From G051132615 sp051132615 (GTDB lineage: Bacteria > Pseudomonadota > Gammaproteobacteria > Burkholderiales > Neisseriaceae): DNA of 64,000 nt. A model generated the notes under the pieces. The model searched no databases. It had not been told where the DNA came from and was given only the letters and a program-made list of their open reading frames with translations. The DNA lies in NCBI RefSeq assembly GCF_051132615.1, contig NZ_CP152375.1:1736001-1800000 (forward strand), given 5' to 3'. Position numbers and translations under genes: made by a program. Of this stretch, positions 43,524 through 51,935 are shown piece after piece (the stretch's first letter is position 1; every line of letters starts with the position of its first letter).

Positions 43524-43562
43524 TGGCTCAGCAATCATGCGGGCGGCATGATTGCTGAGCCA
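43524..43562. repeat. Perfect 17-bp hairpin between FAH gene and radC
   Basis: Inverted repeat with arms 43524-43540 and 43546-43562 (TGGCTCAGCAATCATGC and its complement) around a 5-base loop GGGCG. It is not followed by a T run on the plus strand (AAAGTAAAAAAG follows), so it is not a textbook terminator. It lies 9 bases after the FAH stop and 50 bases before the radC start. Confidence 0.85.
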
Positions 43563-43612
43563 AAAGTAAAAAAGTATTGATCAAGTAAATAAAAATAGAT
43601 TAAGGGGAAGCT

Positions 43613-44302
43613 GTGAGTATAAAAACTTGGCCAGAATTGGAGCGGCCTCGAGAAAAATTATTACAACAAGGTGCAGGTGTTTTATCTGATGCAGAATTAA
43701 TTGCCATTTTATTGCGTGTTGGTACACATGGTTTAAGTGCTGTAGAGTTGGGGCGTGAGCTTCTCACTCATTTTGGTAGTTTAGGTCGGTTATTTAATGC
43801 CCCTTTTTCTGAAATAAAACAACAAAAAGGGCTTGGTAGTGCCACATATGCTCAATTTTCAGCCGTCAATGAAGTAGCTAAACGCATTTTGGTTGAAGAG
43901 CTACAAACACCATTAAGTTTAAACTCGCCAGATAAAGTCAAAGACTATTTACAATTGCACATAGGTTTTAAACCAATTGAAGTGTTTATGGCGCTATTTT
44001 TAAATACTCAAAATCAGATTATTGCCATTGAAGAAATGAGTCAGGGAACGGTGGCTCAAAGTGCGGTTTACATACGTGAAATTGTAAAACGTGCCCTACA
44101 TCATAATGCCAGTGCTTTGATTGTGGCGCATAATCATCCTTCTGGCACGTTAAGACCCTCACAAGAAGATATTGCGCTTACGATGACATTAAAAGATGCC
44201 TTAAAGTTAATCGATGTCACATTATTGGACCATTTTTTAGTCACCAATCAATCATGTGTTTCCTTTCGAGAAGAATCATGGTTAAATTTCATTTCTGAGT
44301 AA
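43613..44302 (+). CDS. radC: RadC family JAB/MPN metalloprotein
   Basis: A 229-residue RadC (YicR-type) protein with an N-terminal helix-hairpin-helix region (LLQQGAGVLSDAELIAILLRVGT, QQKGLGSATYAQ) and a C-terminal JAMM metal motif HNHPSG followed by the Asp in SQEDIALT. Despite the name, a DNA-repair role is not supported; the function is unknown. Start is GTG at 43613 with AAGGGGAAG upstream. The stop overlaps the earliest possible ribokinase start. Confidence 0.93.
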   Translation: MSIKTWPELERPREKLLQQGAGVLSDAELIAILLRVGTHGLSAVELGRELLTHFGSLGRLFNAPFSEIKQQKGLGSATYAQFSAVNEVAKRILVEELQTPLSLNSPDKVKDYLQLHIGFKPIEVFMALFLNTQNQIIAIEEMSQGTVAQSAVYIREIVKRALHHNASALIVAHNHPSGTLRPSQEDIALTMTLKDALKLIDVTLLDHFLVTNQSCVSFREESWLNFISE

Positions 44303-44325
44303 TGGGTTTAAATAAGAAAGAAAGT

Positions 44326-45222
44326 ATGCGTAACGTATTAGTTGTTGGCAGTGTCAATATGGATTTAGTCACAACTGTTCCTAAATTTCCTCAACCGGGC
44401 GAAACGCTTATAGGGGAGCACTTTGCGACCTATTGTGGGGGGAAGGGAGCAAATCAAGCCATTGCTGCGGCCAGATTGGGTGCAAAGGTCAGTTTGATTG
44501 GTGCTGTTGGCGATGATGATTTTGGCAATCAACTGCGTCAGAATTTACAAAATGACGGTGTGAATATTCAAGGCGTTAAAGTAGTTGAAAATAGTCCTTC
44601 TGGTGTCGCTGTTGTGATGGTGAGTAAGGGACACAATAATATTGTGGTCACCAGAGGTGCCAATGCTTTTGTTTGCGTAGAAGATGTTCTGGCACATGAA
44701 AAATTGTTTGAGCAAGCTGATGTTGTTCTGTCACAGCTTGAAATTCCTCTTGATGTAGTGGAAGCTGTCGCTGATCTTGCTGAAAAATACCAAAAACCTT
44801 TTATTTTAAATCCAGCTCCAGCAAAACGTTTGCCCAAATCATTAACCCATAAAGTGACCTTGCTCACGCCAAACGAACATGAGTTTATTGTCAGTTTGGA
44901 TTTACCCCATGATACAGATATTTTTAGTTTGTTTTCATATGTGTCAGGGCAAGTGGTGTTAACCCGTGGTGAACAAGGTGCCTACTTTTGTAAAGATGGC
45001 GGCTTAGCTGAGTATCAGTCAGGTTTTCAGGTTGATGTGGTAGACAGTACTGGTGCAGGCGATACTTTTAATGGGGCATTGGCTGTGTATTATCATTTGG
45101 GTTTAAATGAAGCGGTCAAACGTGCTTGCGCCGCAGGTGCATTATCGGTTACTGCCCATGGTGCACAAACAGGCATGCCTACAGAAGAGACGTTGTTGTC
45201 GTTTTTAGCAAAAACCATATAA
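44326..45222 (+). CDS. rbsK: Ribokinase family sugar kinase
   Basis: PfkB-family kinase, most likely phosphorylating D-ribose at O5. Signatures are GSVNMDLVTTVPKFP, GGKGANQAIAAARLGA and the anion-hole motif DSTGAGDTFNGALAV with the catalytic Asp. The frame also allows an ATG at 44302 (eight more residues, overlapping the radC stop). The ATG at 44326 is chosen because GAAAG lies upstream and the N-terminus then matches ribokinases. No ribose transporter or RbsD is present, so the kinase may serve nucleoside salvage. Confidence 0.88.
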   Translation: MRNVLVVGSVNMDLVTTVPKFPQPGETLIGEHFATYCGGKGANQAIAAARLGAKVSLIGAVGDDDFGNQLRQNLQNDGVNIQGVKVVENSPSGVAVVMVSKGHNNIVVTRGANAFVCVEDVLAHEKLFEQADVVLSQLEIPLDVVEAVADLAEKYQKPFILNPAPAKRLPKSLTHKVTLLTPNEHEFIVSLDLPHDTDIFSLFSYVSGQVVLTRGEQGAYFCKDGGLAEYQSGFQVDVVDSTGAGDTFNGALAVYYHLGLNEAVKRACAAGALSVTAHGAQTGMPTEETLLSFLAKTI

Positions 45223-45233
45223 ACTTCAGATAG

Positions 45234-45266
45234 AGCATCATGATTTTATTGATCATGATGCTTTTT
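45234..45266 (+). terminator. Intrinsic terminator after ribokinase gene
   Basis: A perfect 11-bp stem AGCATCATGAT/ATCATGATGCT (45234-45244 with 45252-45262) with a 7-base loop is followed by TTTT, just after the rbsK stop. It also lies in the convergent gap with the BCCT transporter gene, where it could act partially in reverse. Confidence 0.85.
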
Positions 45267-45278
45267 ATAGGTTGCTAT

Positions 45279-47282
45279 TTACCGTACTAGATGTAAGAAA
45301 TGTAAGTGTTTTTCATATTGATCCAGAATATCATTGATGATTTGTTCTTTGGTCCAACCCATCACATCATAGTCTTGTCCACCTTCGTGTAGGTGAACAT
45401 CTGCACGATAATATTTATAGTCTTCATTTTTATAGTCTTCTTCTACATCCATTAGTGAAAAAGCAGGTTGATTATATGCTCTTAAACGCACTTGATAGGA
45501 AAAATTAAGGTCATTACCTAAATTGACTTCGATACAAATAAAATCATCTTCCATGGTAATGGTAGACGCAATATTTTGTTTTTGTAATTCGTCTGCAACC
45601 ATTTGGATGGCAGGGTTGACTACTTCATCAACAAAACGTTTTACATGAGAGCGTTTTGGAAAAAATGTCATGTTTTTAATCCGTCGTTGCCAAGAAATGG
45701 GATTGTGGCTGGCAATAGGTGCCAGATTGGTTATTTGTTGGGTATTCAGTTTAATGGTATCAATTTGTAATGCTTTAAATAACCCATAAATAGCGATCAG
45801 TAATACCATTGCATAAGGCAAAGCTGTGACTATGGTCATGGTTTGTAAAGCGGATAACCCCCCAGAAAATAATAAAGCAATTGCCACGATACCCATGGTA
45901 GAAGACCAAAAAATACGTTGCCATAATGGGGTGTTTTCCTGCCCACCAGAGGCGAGCATATCCACGACCATGGCGGCAGAATCGGCAGACGTCACAAAAA
46001 AGATAATGACCATTAATACGCCAAATATAGACAGTACCCGACTAAATGGGAAATACTCAAAAAATTTAAACAAAGCAACGGATACATCTGCTTGCACTGC
46101 GGTGGCTAAGTCAGTTGCCCCTTCATTGGCGATTAAGTGAATGGCTTCGCCCCCGAAAAAAGTCATCCATAATAAAGTAAAGCCTGTGGGTATGATCATG
46201 GCGCCCACCACAAATTGTCGAATGGTTCTACCACGGGAAATCCGCGCAATGAACATGCCTACAAACGGAGACCAAGATAACCACCAACCCCAGTATAATA
46301 ATGTCCAGCCACCAAGCCATTGTGTCGTTGATTCTGAACCATAGGCATACATATTGAATGTTTTACCAACAATTTCACTTAAATAAGCGCCTGTATTTTG
46401 AACCAATAATTTAATCAATAAAACACTTGGGCCTAATATGCCAATGAGTAATAATAAAATAATGGCTAAAGCCATATTTAATTCAGATAAACGCCGAAGC
46501 CCAGCATTTAAACCCGATACAACAGATAAAGTGGCACAACAGGTCACAATAATAATCAGAACCACTTGTACAGTGGTATTAATGGGTAAATTGAATAAAT
46601 AATTGAATCCAGAATTAATTTGTAGGACGCCATATCCCATGGTAGTGGCTACACCAAAGACAGTACCTAATATGGCAAAAATATCCACAGCATGACCAAT
46701 AGGACCATATATTTTATCCCCTATAATGGGGTACAGAGCAGAACGCAGTGTTAAGGGTAAGTTATGGCGAAAGCTAAAAAAAGCCAAAATAAGTCCAACA
46801 ATCGCGTAGATTGCCCATGCATGAAGTCCCCAGTGAAAAAATGTTAGCTTCATCGCCTCTGTTGCTGCTTTTTGTGTGCCTGGTTCTCCTACTGGTGGGC
46901 TAAGATAGTGCATGACGGGCTCTGCCACGCCAAAAAACATCAAACCGATTCCCATACCAGCACAAAATAGCATCGCAATCCAAGAAACATAACTAAAATC
47001 GGGTTGGGCGTGATTAGGGCCTAATTTAATGTCGCCATAACGAGAACAGGCTAAAAATGTAATTGAAAGTAGAATAATGGCCACGGCCAAAATATAGAGC
47101 CAGCCAGCTTGTTGTGTGAGATGGTCTTGAATATTCTTGAATTGGGTATTGGCATTTTCTGCGTCAATAATGGTATAAACGACCAGTAAAATAATAAAAA
47201 TAGCAGAAATGAAAAAGACAGTAGGGTTGATTTTATTACGAAAGGGTAAAAATTTGGAACTCATTTGCTGGGATTGGGGCAT
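45279..47282 (-). CDS. BCCT-family choline/betaine/carnitine transporter
   Basis: A 667-residue inner-membrane transporter with about twelve spans and the BCCT signature GWWLSWSPFVGMFIARISRG. Early landmarks are FSYVSWIAMLFCAGMGIGLM and FFHWGLHAWAIYAIVGL. The long soluble C-terminal domain (about 515-667, including SLMDVEEDYKNEDYKYYRAD) resembles the osmosensory tail of BetT-type choline transporters. Choline uptake for osmoprotection is the best guess; no betaine synthesis genes are adjacent. The ATG at 47282 has GAAGGA upstream. Confidence 0.9.
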   Translation of the reverse strand: MPQSQQMSSKFLPFRNKINPTVFFISAIFIILLVVYTIIDAENANTQFKNIQDHLTQQAGWLYILAVAIILLSITFLACSRYGDIKLGPNHAQPDFSYVSWIAMLFCAGMGIGLMFFGVAEPVMHYLSPPVGEPGTQKAATEAMKLTFFHWGLHAWAIYAIVGLILAFFSFRHNLPLTLRSALYPIIGDKIYGPIGHAVDIFAILGTVFGVATTMGYGVLQINSGFNYLFNLPINTTVQVVLIIIVTCCATLSVVSGLNAGLRRLSELNMALAIILLLLIGILGPSVLLIKLLVQNTGAYLSEIVGKTFNMYAYGSESTTQWLGGWTLLYWGWWLSWSPFVGMFIARISRGRTIRQFVVGAMIIPTGFTLLWMTFFGGEAIHLIANEGATDLATAVQADVSVALFKFFEYFPFSRVLSIFGVLMVIIFFVTSADSAAMVVDMLASGGQENTPLWQRIFWSSTMGIVAIALLFSGGLSALQTMTIVTALPYAMVLLIAIYGLFKALQIDTIKLNTQQITNLAPIASHNPISWQRRIKNMTFFPKRSHVKRFVDEVVNPAIQMVADELQKQNIASTITMEDDFICIEVNLGNDLNFSYQVRLRAYNQPAFSLMDVEEDYKNEDYKYYRADVHLHEGGQDYDVMGWTKEQIINDILDQYEKHLHFLHLVR

Positions 47283-47633
47283 TCATTCTTCCTTCTTTTT
47301 AATACAGTATTCAAAGCTGTATATTTAAATTTTTTATGCTTAAGGTATATTTTGACTTGTGCTATTTAAGCTTTATTTATCAAAATAACCAGATTAATTA
47401 AGCTAAAATTTTATTGATGGCAACAATGTTGTCATATTTATGAAATATGTAAATATACATGTGTGCAGTGCTTTAAATTTTGGGGTTCAAAGTATCAATA
47501 CTGCGATAAAAATATGTGATTTCATTCAAACTGGGGAGCTATTTTATCATAAAAATGAATAAAAATTCATATTTTGCAAAAAATGATTTTAAAATATCAA
47601 TTTATATTGAGAGAAATTTTAAAGATATATTAT
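47283..47633 (-). other. Intergenic leader of the BCCT gene
   Basis: About 350 AT-rich bases between the BCCT start and the ispA terminator. No gene or RNA was recognised on either strand. It must hold the BCCT promoter, but no unambiguous -35/-10 pair stands out against the AT-rich background. Confidence 0.5.
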
Positions 47634-47670
47634 AAAAAACAGCAAGGAGAACAAATGTTTGCTGTTTTTT
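47634..47670 (-). terminator. Intrinsic terminator after ispA
   Basis: A perfect 12-bp stem (47634-47645 with 47659-47670) with core ACAGCAA/TTGCTGT and a 13-base loop. On the minus strand it ends in a T run, 12 bases after the ispA stop. Confidence 0.85.
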
Positions 47671-47681
47671 CTGTTTTATAT

Positions 47682-48578
47682 TTAGGCTTGTCTTTTAATG
47701 ACGTAATATGCTAATGATCTTAATAAGTCTGCATGTTCATCAAATGAAATTAAACTATTTATGGCACCATCAATTAATTCTTGGGCATAAGTTTTTGCTT
47801 GGTCAAGCCCCATTAAACTGACATAAGTTGGTTTGTTTTGTTGAGCATCTTTTCCTGCCGTTTTTCCTAAGGTCGCGCTGTCTTGTTCACAATCAAGCAC
47901 ATCATCAACGACCTGAAAGGCCAACCCTAAATATTGGGCATAATCATTTAGTTGGGCAAGCTGTGCGGATGTCATGTCTGTGCAACATAAAGCGCCCATA
48001 CGAATTGCGGCTTTAATCAGTGCACCAGTTTTCAGTTGATGCATATTTTCTAATTGAGCTTGACTCATGGGTTTGCCAACATGTGCAAGATCAATTGCTT
48101 GGCCGCCTGCCATGCCTAAACTACCAGAAGCATGTGCTAAAGTTTGTATAATATGTAGTTGCGTTTCAGTCGGTAATTGACTTGGTCGGCTGACTAAGTC
48201 AAAAGCCAATGTTTGTAAGGCATCACCTACAAGTAAAGCGGTGGCTTCATTGTAAGCAATATGACATGTTGGCTTACCTCTACGTAAGGAATCATTGTCC
48301 ATTGCGGGCATATCATCGTGAACCAGTGAATAGACATGAATACACTCTATTGCCGCAGCACAAAGTTCTGCAAAATCATGATCAGCTTGCCCTAAAGCGG
48401 CACTAGCAAAAACCAATAAGGGGCGCAGGCGTTTGCCACCATCTAAGGTAACGTAGCGCATGGCTTCATGTAAATAGATGGGTTCTTGTTGGGCCGTAGG
48501 CAATACGCGGTTTAGTATTAATTCGGTTTGTGCCTGTGCACGGGTTTGCCATTGGTTAAAATCGTTGGAACTGATCAT
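47682..48578 (-). CDS. ispA: Farnesyl diphosphate synthase
   Basis: Condenses IPP with DMAPP and GPP to make farnesyl diphosphate for quinone and undecaprenyl lipid synthesis. The 298-residue protein has both Asp-rich motifs, DDMPAMDND and DDVLDCEQD, and GGKRLRPLLVFASA. It sits directly downstream of xseB (27-base gap), as in many proteobacteria. The usual third member dxs does not follow; a terminator ends the unit. Confidence 0.96.
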   Translation of the reverse strand: MISSNDFNQWQTRAQAQTELILNRVLPTAQQEPIYLHEAMRYVTLDGGKRLRPLLVFASAALGQADHDFAELCAAAIECIHVYSLVHDDMPAMDNDSLRRGKPTCHIAYNEATALLVGDALQTLAFDLVSRPSQLPTETQLHIIQTLAHASGSLGMAGGQAIDLAHVGKPMSQAQLENMHQLKTGALIKAAIRMGALCCTDMTSAQLAQLNDYAQYLGLAFQVVDDVLDCEQDSATLGKTAGKDAQQNKPTYVSLMGLDQAKTYAQELIDGAINSLISFDEHADLLRSLAYYVIKRQA

Positions 48579-48605
48579 GATATTTTTCTCTACAATAATT
48601 TAAGC

Positions 48606-48833
48606 CTAATTGTCTGTTTCAGGTAAATCGACTAACTTATTTCCGTCAAACATTTTTAATTGTTCTTCTACTTCACTTAGACGTTTTTGGCAAAATTGGA
48701 TCAATTTTCCGCCTTCTTTATAAGCATTTAATGCTTGCTCTAATGGCAGGTCATTATTTTGCATGGAGGCTGTGATTTGCTCCAGTTGTGTCATGGCTTC
48801 TTCAAATGTTTTGGGCTCAGTGTTTTTTGACAT
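48606..48833 (-). CDS. xseB: Exodeoxyribonuclease VII small subunit
   Basis: A 75-residue helical subunit of exonuclease VII: TFEEAMTQLEQITASMQNNDLPLEQALNAYKEGGKLIQFCQ is the family pattern (shown in part). It binds XseA and is encoded immediately before ispA, the classic order. Confidence 0.95.
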   Translation of the reverse strand: MSKNTEPKTFEEAMTQLEQITASMQNNDLPLEQALNAYKEGGKLIQFCQKRLSEVEEQLKMFDGNKLVDLPETDN

Positions 48834-49012
48834 GGCTGATCTCCTAAAAAGAAAGATTGTAAAGGATTTCGTGCTTGTTCGGGTAAGTGGATGTGTATTT
48901 GTATTTAAATTATTGATGATCTTGTTTTAATCATGTGGTTTTTACCATAGAAAAATGATTTATTTGGTTTGGTGTATAGGTAGTGTAAGTTATAGCTTAG
49001 TGAAGGTGTGTT

Positions 49013-49432
49013 CTATTTTTCTGTTGTACGTGTTTTTTTATTTAATTGGTAGGTTAATGCCATTTCAATGAATAAGCTTAAGATGTCGATGGGTAAAGGT
49101 TTGTTTAAATCCAAAACAATCGCTCTATTTTTTGAGTAATGCAGTTCAGGGAAAAGTGTTTTGAAAGAGCCAATTAATGTTGTTTGGCAGTGCACAAAAA
49201 TAGTGATTTGATTGATCCCAAACTGGTCTAAACGAATTGTTGTGCCAGAGCCGCTTTCTTCTGTTAAGTAGCTAGGTTGTGACCATTTAAGTGTTTCAGT
49301 AATAGAACCGACACCATCAGTAGAGCCAGCAATATCAAATATTAACGCTCGTATGATGAGTAATGGTTGTCTATATTGTTCAGGGTAAGCTGTAAATTTG
49401 GCTTGGACTAGCTTGTCTTTAATTGCGTTCAT
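49013..49432 (-). CDS. DUF1801 domain protein
   Basis: A 139-residue cytoplasmic protein resembling the DUF1801 (YdhG-like) family: TLKWSQPSYLTEESGSGTT and IRLDQFGINQITIFVHCQTT match the core. Function is unknown; some relatives are predicted iron-chaperone (frataxin-like fold) or phosphate-responsive proteins. It lies downstream of the globin gene on the same strand but behind that gene's terminator. Confidence 0.78.
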   Translation of the reverse strand: MNAIKDKLVQAKFTAYPEQYRQPLLIIRALIFDIAGSTDGVGSITETLKWSQPSYLTEESGSGTTIRLDQFGINQITIFVHCQTTLIGSFKTLFPELHYSKNRAIVLDLNKPLPIDILSLFIEMALTYQLNKKTRTTEK

Positions 49433-49503
49433 TATGTTTCGTTTGTTTTACGCTCAGTCTTCATCATGATTCTTTTGTTTGAATGTTGTCACAATATCCG
49501 TAT

Positions 49504-49540
49504 TAAAAAAATAGACCCATCGTTGTTTGATAGGTCTATT
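49504..49540 (-). terminator. Intrinsic terminator after the globin gene
   Basis: A 12-bp stem with one mismatch (49510-49521 with 49529-49540; AATAGACC/GGTCTATT core) is followed by a T run on the minus strand, 20 bases after the globin stop. Confidence 0.82.
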
Positions 49541-49560
49541 CTTGGCGAATGAATAGGGAT

Positions 49561-50103
49561 TTATAAGGTCATTAAACGATCTAATAATGCTTTTGAAATA
49601 CCCATTACATCCATAATGCTTTTAAAGTAAGCGCCATCAATTAAAAATTGGGATAAATCAAGTACACGTAATATGGAGCCTGTGCAAATAGCACGAGATT
49701 CACCTAAACTATTCAGATGTTCATCGGTCAAAATTGTTGGGATTTCTGCCCGTAAAAAACTCATGCTTGAAGCCACAAATAAAGGCGGTACTTTTACTTT
49801 AACATGAACAAAGCCGATTTTTTCTTGTTGAGCAATAAAAGCATCATCATAGTTTCCTGTGAATAAGCTTTCTAGCCAAGCTAAGTGGGTCGATTTTAAT
49901 GCATCAATACGACCTTCTAGATAAGGTTGCATAGTGGCATCTTTTTGTAGCTGCTCATAAAAGCGGTCAGTTAATGCAGGTAGTTGAGGTTTAATAATGG
50001 TACCTAAACGAGCCAAACGTGCAGCTTCCTCTTCAGTAAAACAGCTGACTCGCAAAAAGGTGTCTAATTCAGGGTTGGTTTTTCTAGATTCAGGTAACGA
50101 CAT
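49561..50103 (-). CDS. Single-domain globin-coupled-sensor type globin / protoglobin-like
   Basis: A 180-residue all-helical protein resembling the sensor globin domain of globin-coupled sensors. The EKIGFVHVKVKVPPLFV segment holds the likely proximal heme histidine (His100) followed by the VPP motif typical of this domain. The N-terminal part (FTEEEAARLARLGTIIKPQLPALTDRFYEQL) also fits. There is no output domain (no methyl-accepting or GGDEF part), so it is a stand-alone O2/NO/CO-binding protein or a partner of a separate output protein. It has a long leader containing a perfect inverted repeat and its own terminator, so it is monocistronic. Confidence 0.82.
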   Translation of the reverse strand: MSLPESRKTNPELDTFLRVSCFTEEEAARLARLGTIIKPQLPALTDRFYEQLQKDATMQPYLEGRIDALKSTHLAWLESLFTGNYDDAFIAQQEKIGFVHVKVKVPPLFVASSMSFLRAEIPTILTDEHLNSLGESRAICTGSILRVLDLSQFLIDGAYFKSIMDVMGISKALLDRLMTL

Positions 50104-50151
50104 TGTTCAGGTTCCAGATAGATTAAAGTTAATAAACATTAGTTATGTTTT

Positions 50152-50204
50152 TACGCATTTAGTTCAGATTTTAAATGTAATATAAAATCTGAACTAAATG
50201 CGTA
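50152..50204. repeat. Perfect 22-bp inverted repeat in the globin leader
   Basis: Arms 50152-50173 and 50183-50204 are exact reverse complements (TACGCATTTAGTTCAGATTT plus two more bases) around a 9-base spacer. The repeat lies 49 bases before the globin start and 55 bases after the upp stop. A TATAAT-like -10 on the minus strand at 50221-50226 would put the repeat in the globin 5' UTR, as a large hairpin. No T run follows on the minus strand (AAAACAT follows), so it is not a normal terminator. Confidence 0.92.
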
Positions 50205-50259
50205 TTTGATATAATATCAATATTATAACATTTGTCTAATCTATCGTATACTCGGGTTA

Positions 50260-50886
50260 CTATTTAGTTCCAAATAACCGATCACCTGCGTCCCCTAAGC
50301 CAGGAATAATATAACCGGCTTCATTTAAATGGCTGTCTAATGATGCAGTATAAATCATCACATCAGGATGAGCTGAGTTTACTGCTTTAACGCCTTCTGG
50401 TGCGGCAACCAGAACAAGTACTTTAATTTGTTGGCAGCCTTTGGCTTTGAGCATATCGATTGTTGCCACAACGGAGCCGCCTGTTGCCAACATAGGGTCT
50501 AAAATAAGGGCTGTACGTTCTTGGAGGTTGTCCACAAATTTATCGAAATAGGGTACAGGTTCTAAAGTTTCTTCGTTTCTATAAAGCCCAACAACACTGA
50601 TTTTAGCTGTAGGAATCATATCCAAAACGCCATCAAGCATGCCAATACCTGCACGTAAAATAGGCACTAATGTTACTTTTTTGCCTTTGATTTGTTGCGC
50701 TTCTATTTGGCCACACCAGCCTTCTATTTGACATGTTTCTACAGGAAAGTCCCGTGTTGCTTCATAGGCCAGTAAACGGCCTAATTCTTGCGCTAAGGTA
50801 CGAAATTTATAAGTGCTACAGGCTTTTTCTCTCATTAAAGAAAGTTTGTGTTGTACTAATGGGTGTTGGACAATATTAATATTCAT
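50260..50886 (-). CDS. upp: Uracil phosphoribosyltransferase
   Basis: Salvages uracil to UMP with PRPP. The 208-residue protein shows VPILRAGIGMLDGVLD, the PRPP loop LILDPMLATGGSV and the C-terminal PGLGDAGDRLFGTK. It is the last gene of the minus-strand run grxD - DUF2459 - upp, 12 bases after the DUF2459 gene. Confidence 0.97.
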   Translation of the reverse strand: MNINIVQHPLVQHKLSLMREKACSTYKFRTLAQELGRLLAYEATRDFPVETCQIEGWCGQIEAQQIKGKKVTLVPILRAGIGMLDGVLDMIPTAKISVVGLYRNEETLEPVPYFDKFVDNLQERTALILDPMLATGGSVVATIDMLKAKGCQQIKVLVLVAAPEGVKAVNSAHPDVMIYTASLDSHLNEAGYIIPGLGDAGDRLFGTK

Positions 50887-50898
50887 CGTATTTTATCT

Positions 50899-51576
50899 CT
50901 AAGGTAAATGCCAAAATAATGTTTGGGCAAAAGGTGCCCAAGCTGGTACTGAAACACCCGCAATGCTTAATTGGTTGCGAACCCATTGATTACAAGTGCG
51001 CCAAGCGGTATAGGACTGTTTTGCGTTATAAAAAACATCTGTGTTGTGGTAATGGACATTCACATATTGTGTTTGTTTTTGTCCATCATATGACAGTTCT
51101 GATTCAATTGACTCAATTAACTTTGTATACTGAGTAGAGGTGAGCATAATTGCTTTTGCATAATGTAAAGATTCTGGCTCGTTAATGTAGTCACCGTGTA
51201 AGACTGAATCATCGAATGTAATGGCTTTAATGGCTGTGCTCGGGCGTAAATCTCCCCAGTTGGGTACTTTGGTATAAAAAGTTTTACTGCCCCATCCTAT
51301 AAGAATATAAGGTTTGTTTTGACTGAGTGTAGGATTTTTTGTTTGTGTGGGTAAAAAAATGGTACGCCAGTCTTTTTGTGGGTGTGCCGTAGGCACGGCA
51401 ATACCTGCATGGGTACCATTACTGATCAGAAAAATTTTAATGGTGCCTTGTGTAGGGTTAAAATCATTATTGACACTGGTAAGGCCTAATAAAAATGCCA
51501 ATAAAAAATAACCAACCCCTAAGCCAATTAAACCAAAGAAAATTTTTCCGATAAAGTAAATGGTTCGTTTGATCAT
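50899..51576 (-). CDS. DUF2459 (TIGR02117 family) membrane-anchored protein
   Basis: A 225-residue protein with one N-terminal span (about 5-32) and a periplasmic domain of unknown function. Family-like segments are SNGTHAGIAVP, LIGWGSKTFYTKVP and the C-terminal TCNQWVRNQLSIAGVSVPAW with Cys and Trp. The early His and late Cys suggest a permuted papain-like fold, which is inference. It lies between grxD and upp on the same strand, so probably shares a transcript without an obvious functional link. Confidence 0.78.
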   Translation of the reverse strand: MIKRTIYFIGKIFFGLIGLGVGYFLLAFLLGLTSVNNDFNPTQGTIKIFLISNGTHAGIAVPTAHPQKDWRTIFLPTQTKNPTLSQNKPYILIGWGSKTFYTKVPNWGDLRPSTAIKAITFDDSVLHGDYINEPESLHYAKAIMLTSTQYTKLIESIESELSYDGQKQTQYVNVHYHNTDVFYNAKQSYTAWRTCNQWVRNQLSIAGVSVPAWAPFAQTLFWHLP

Positions 51577-51596
51577 ATAATCATGAATACCTATGA

Positions 51597-51905
51597 TTAG
51601 TTTTGTAATAGTTCTTGTAGTTCACCGGCTTGGAACATTTCTGTCATGATGTCAGAGCCGCCCATAAATTCGCCATTGATATACAATTGAGGAATCGTTG
51701 GCCAGTTGGCGTATTCTTTGATGCCTTGGCGAATATCGTTGTTTTCCAGTACGTTTACTGTAAAAAAATCTTTACAGCCACTTTCCTGTAGCAGTTGTAC
51801 CGCACGTGCCGAAAAACCACACTGTGGAAATTGTGCTGTGCCTTTCATAAATAAAACAACTTTATGTGTTTTGACAATTTGATCAATTGTTTCTTGAGTG
51901 GTCAT
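51597..51905 (-). CDS. grxD: Monothiol glutaredoxin (Grx4 type)
   Basis: A 102-residue monothiol glutaredoxin with the CGFS active site (Cys29 in FPQCGFSARAVQLL), TIPQLYINGEFMGGSDI (cis-Pro and glutathione-binding segment) and the usual length. It binds and transfers [2Fe-2S] clusters with BolA-type partners. It lies 30 bases downstream of rsmB. Confidence 0.96.
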   Translation of the reverse strand: MTTQETIDQIVKTHKVVLFMKGTAQFPQCGFSARAVQLLQESGCKDFFTVNVLENNDIRQGIKEYANWPTIPQLYINGEFMGGSDIMTEMFQAGELQELLQN

Positions 51906-51935
51906 GATGTTTTCCTTTATATGACTGTCGATAGA

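Noticed and set aside
50206..50220. FNR/Anr-like box TTGAT-ATCAA upstream of the globin gene
   Set aside because: The spacer is 5 bases, not the required 4, in a very AT-rich run of overlapping palindromes, so the match is likely chance.
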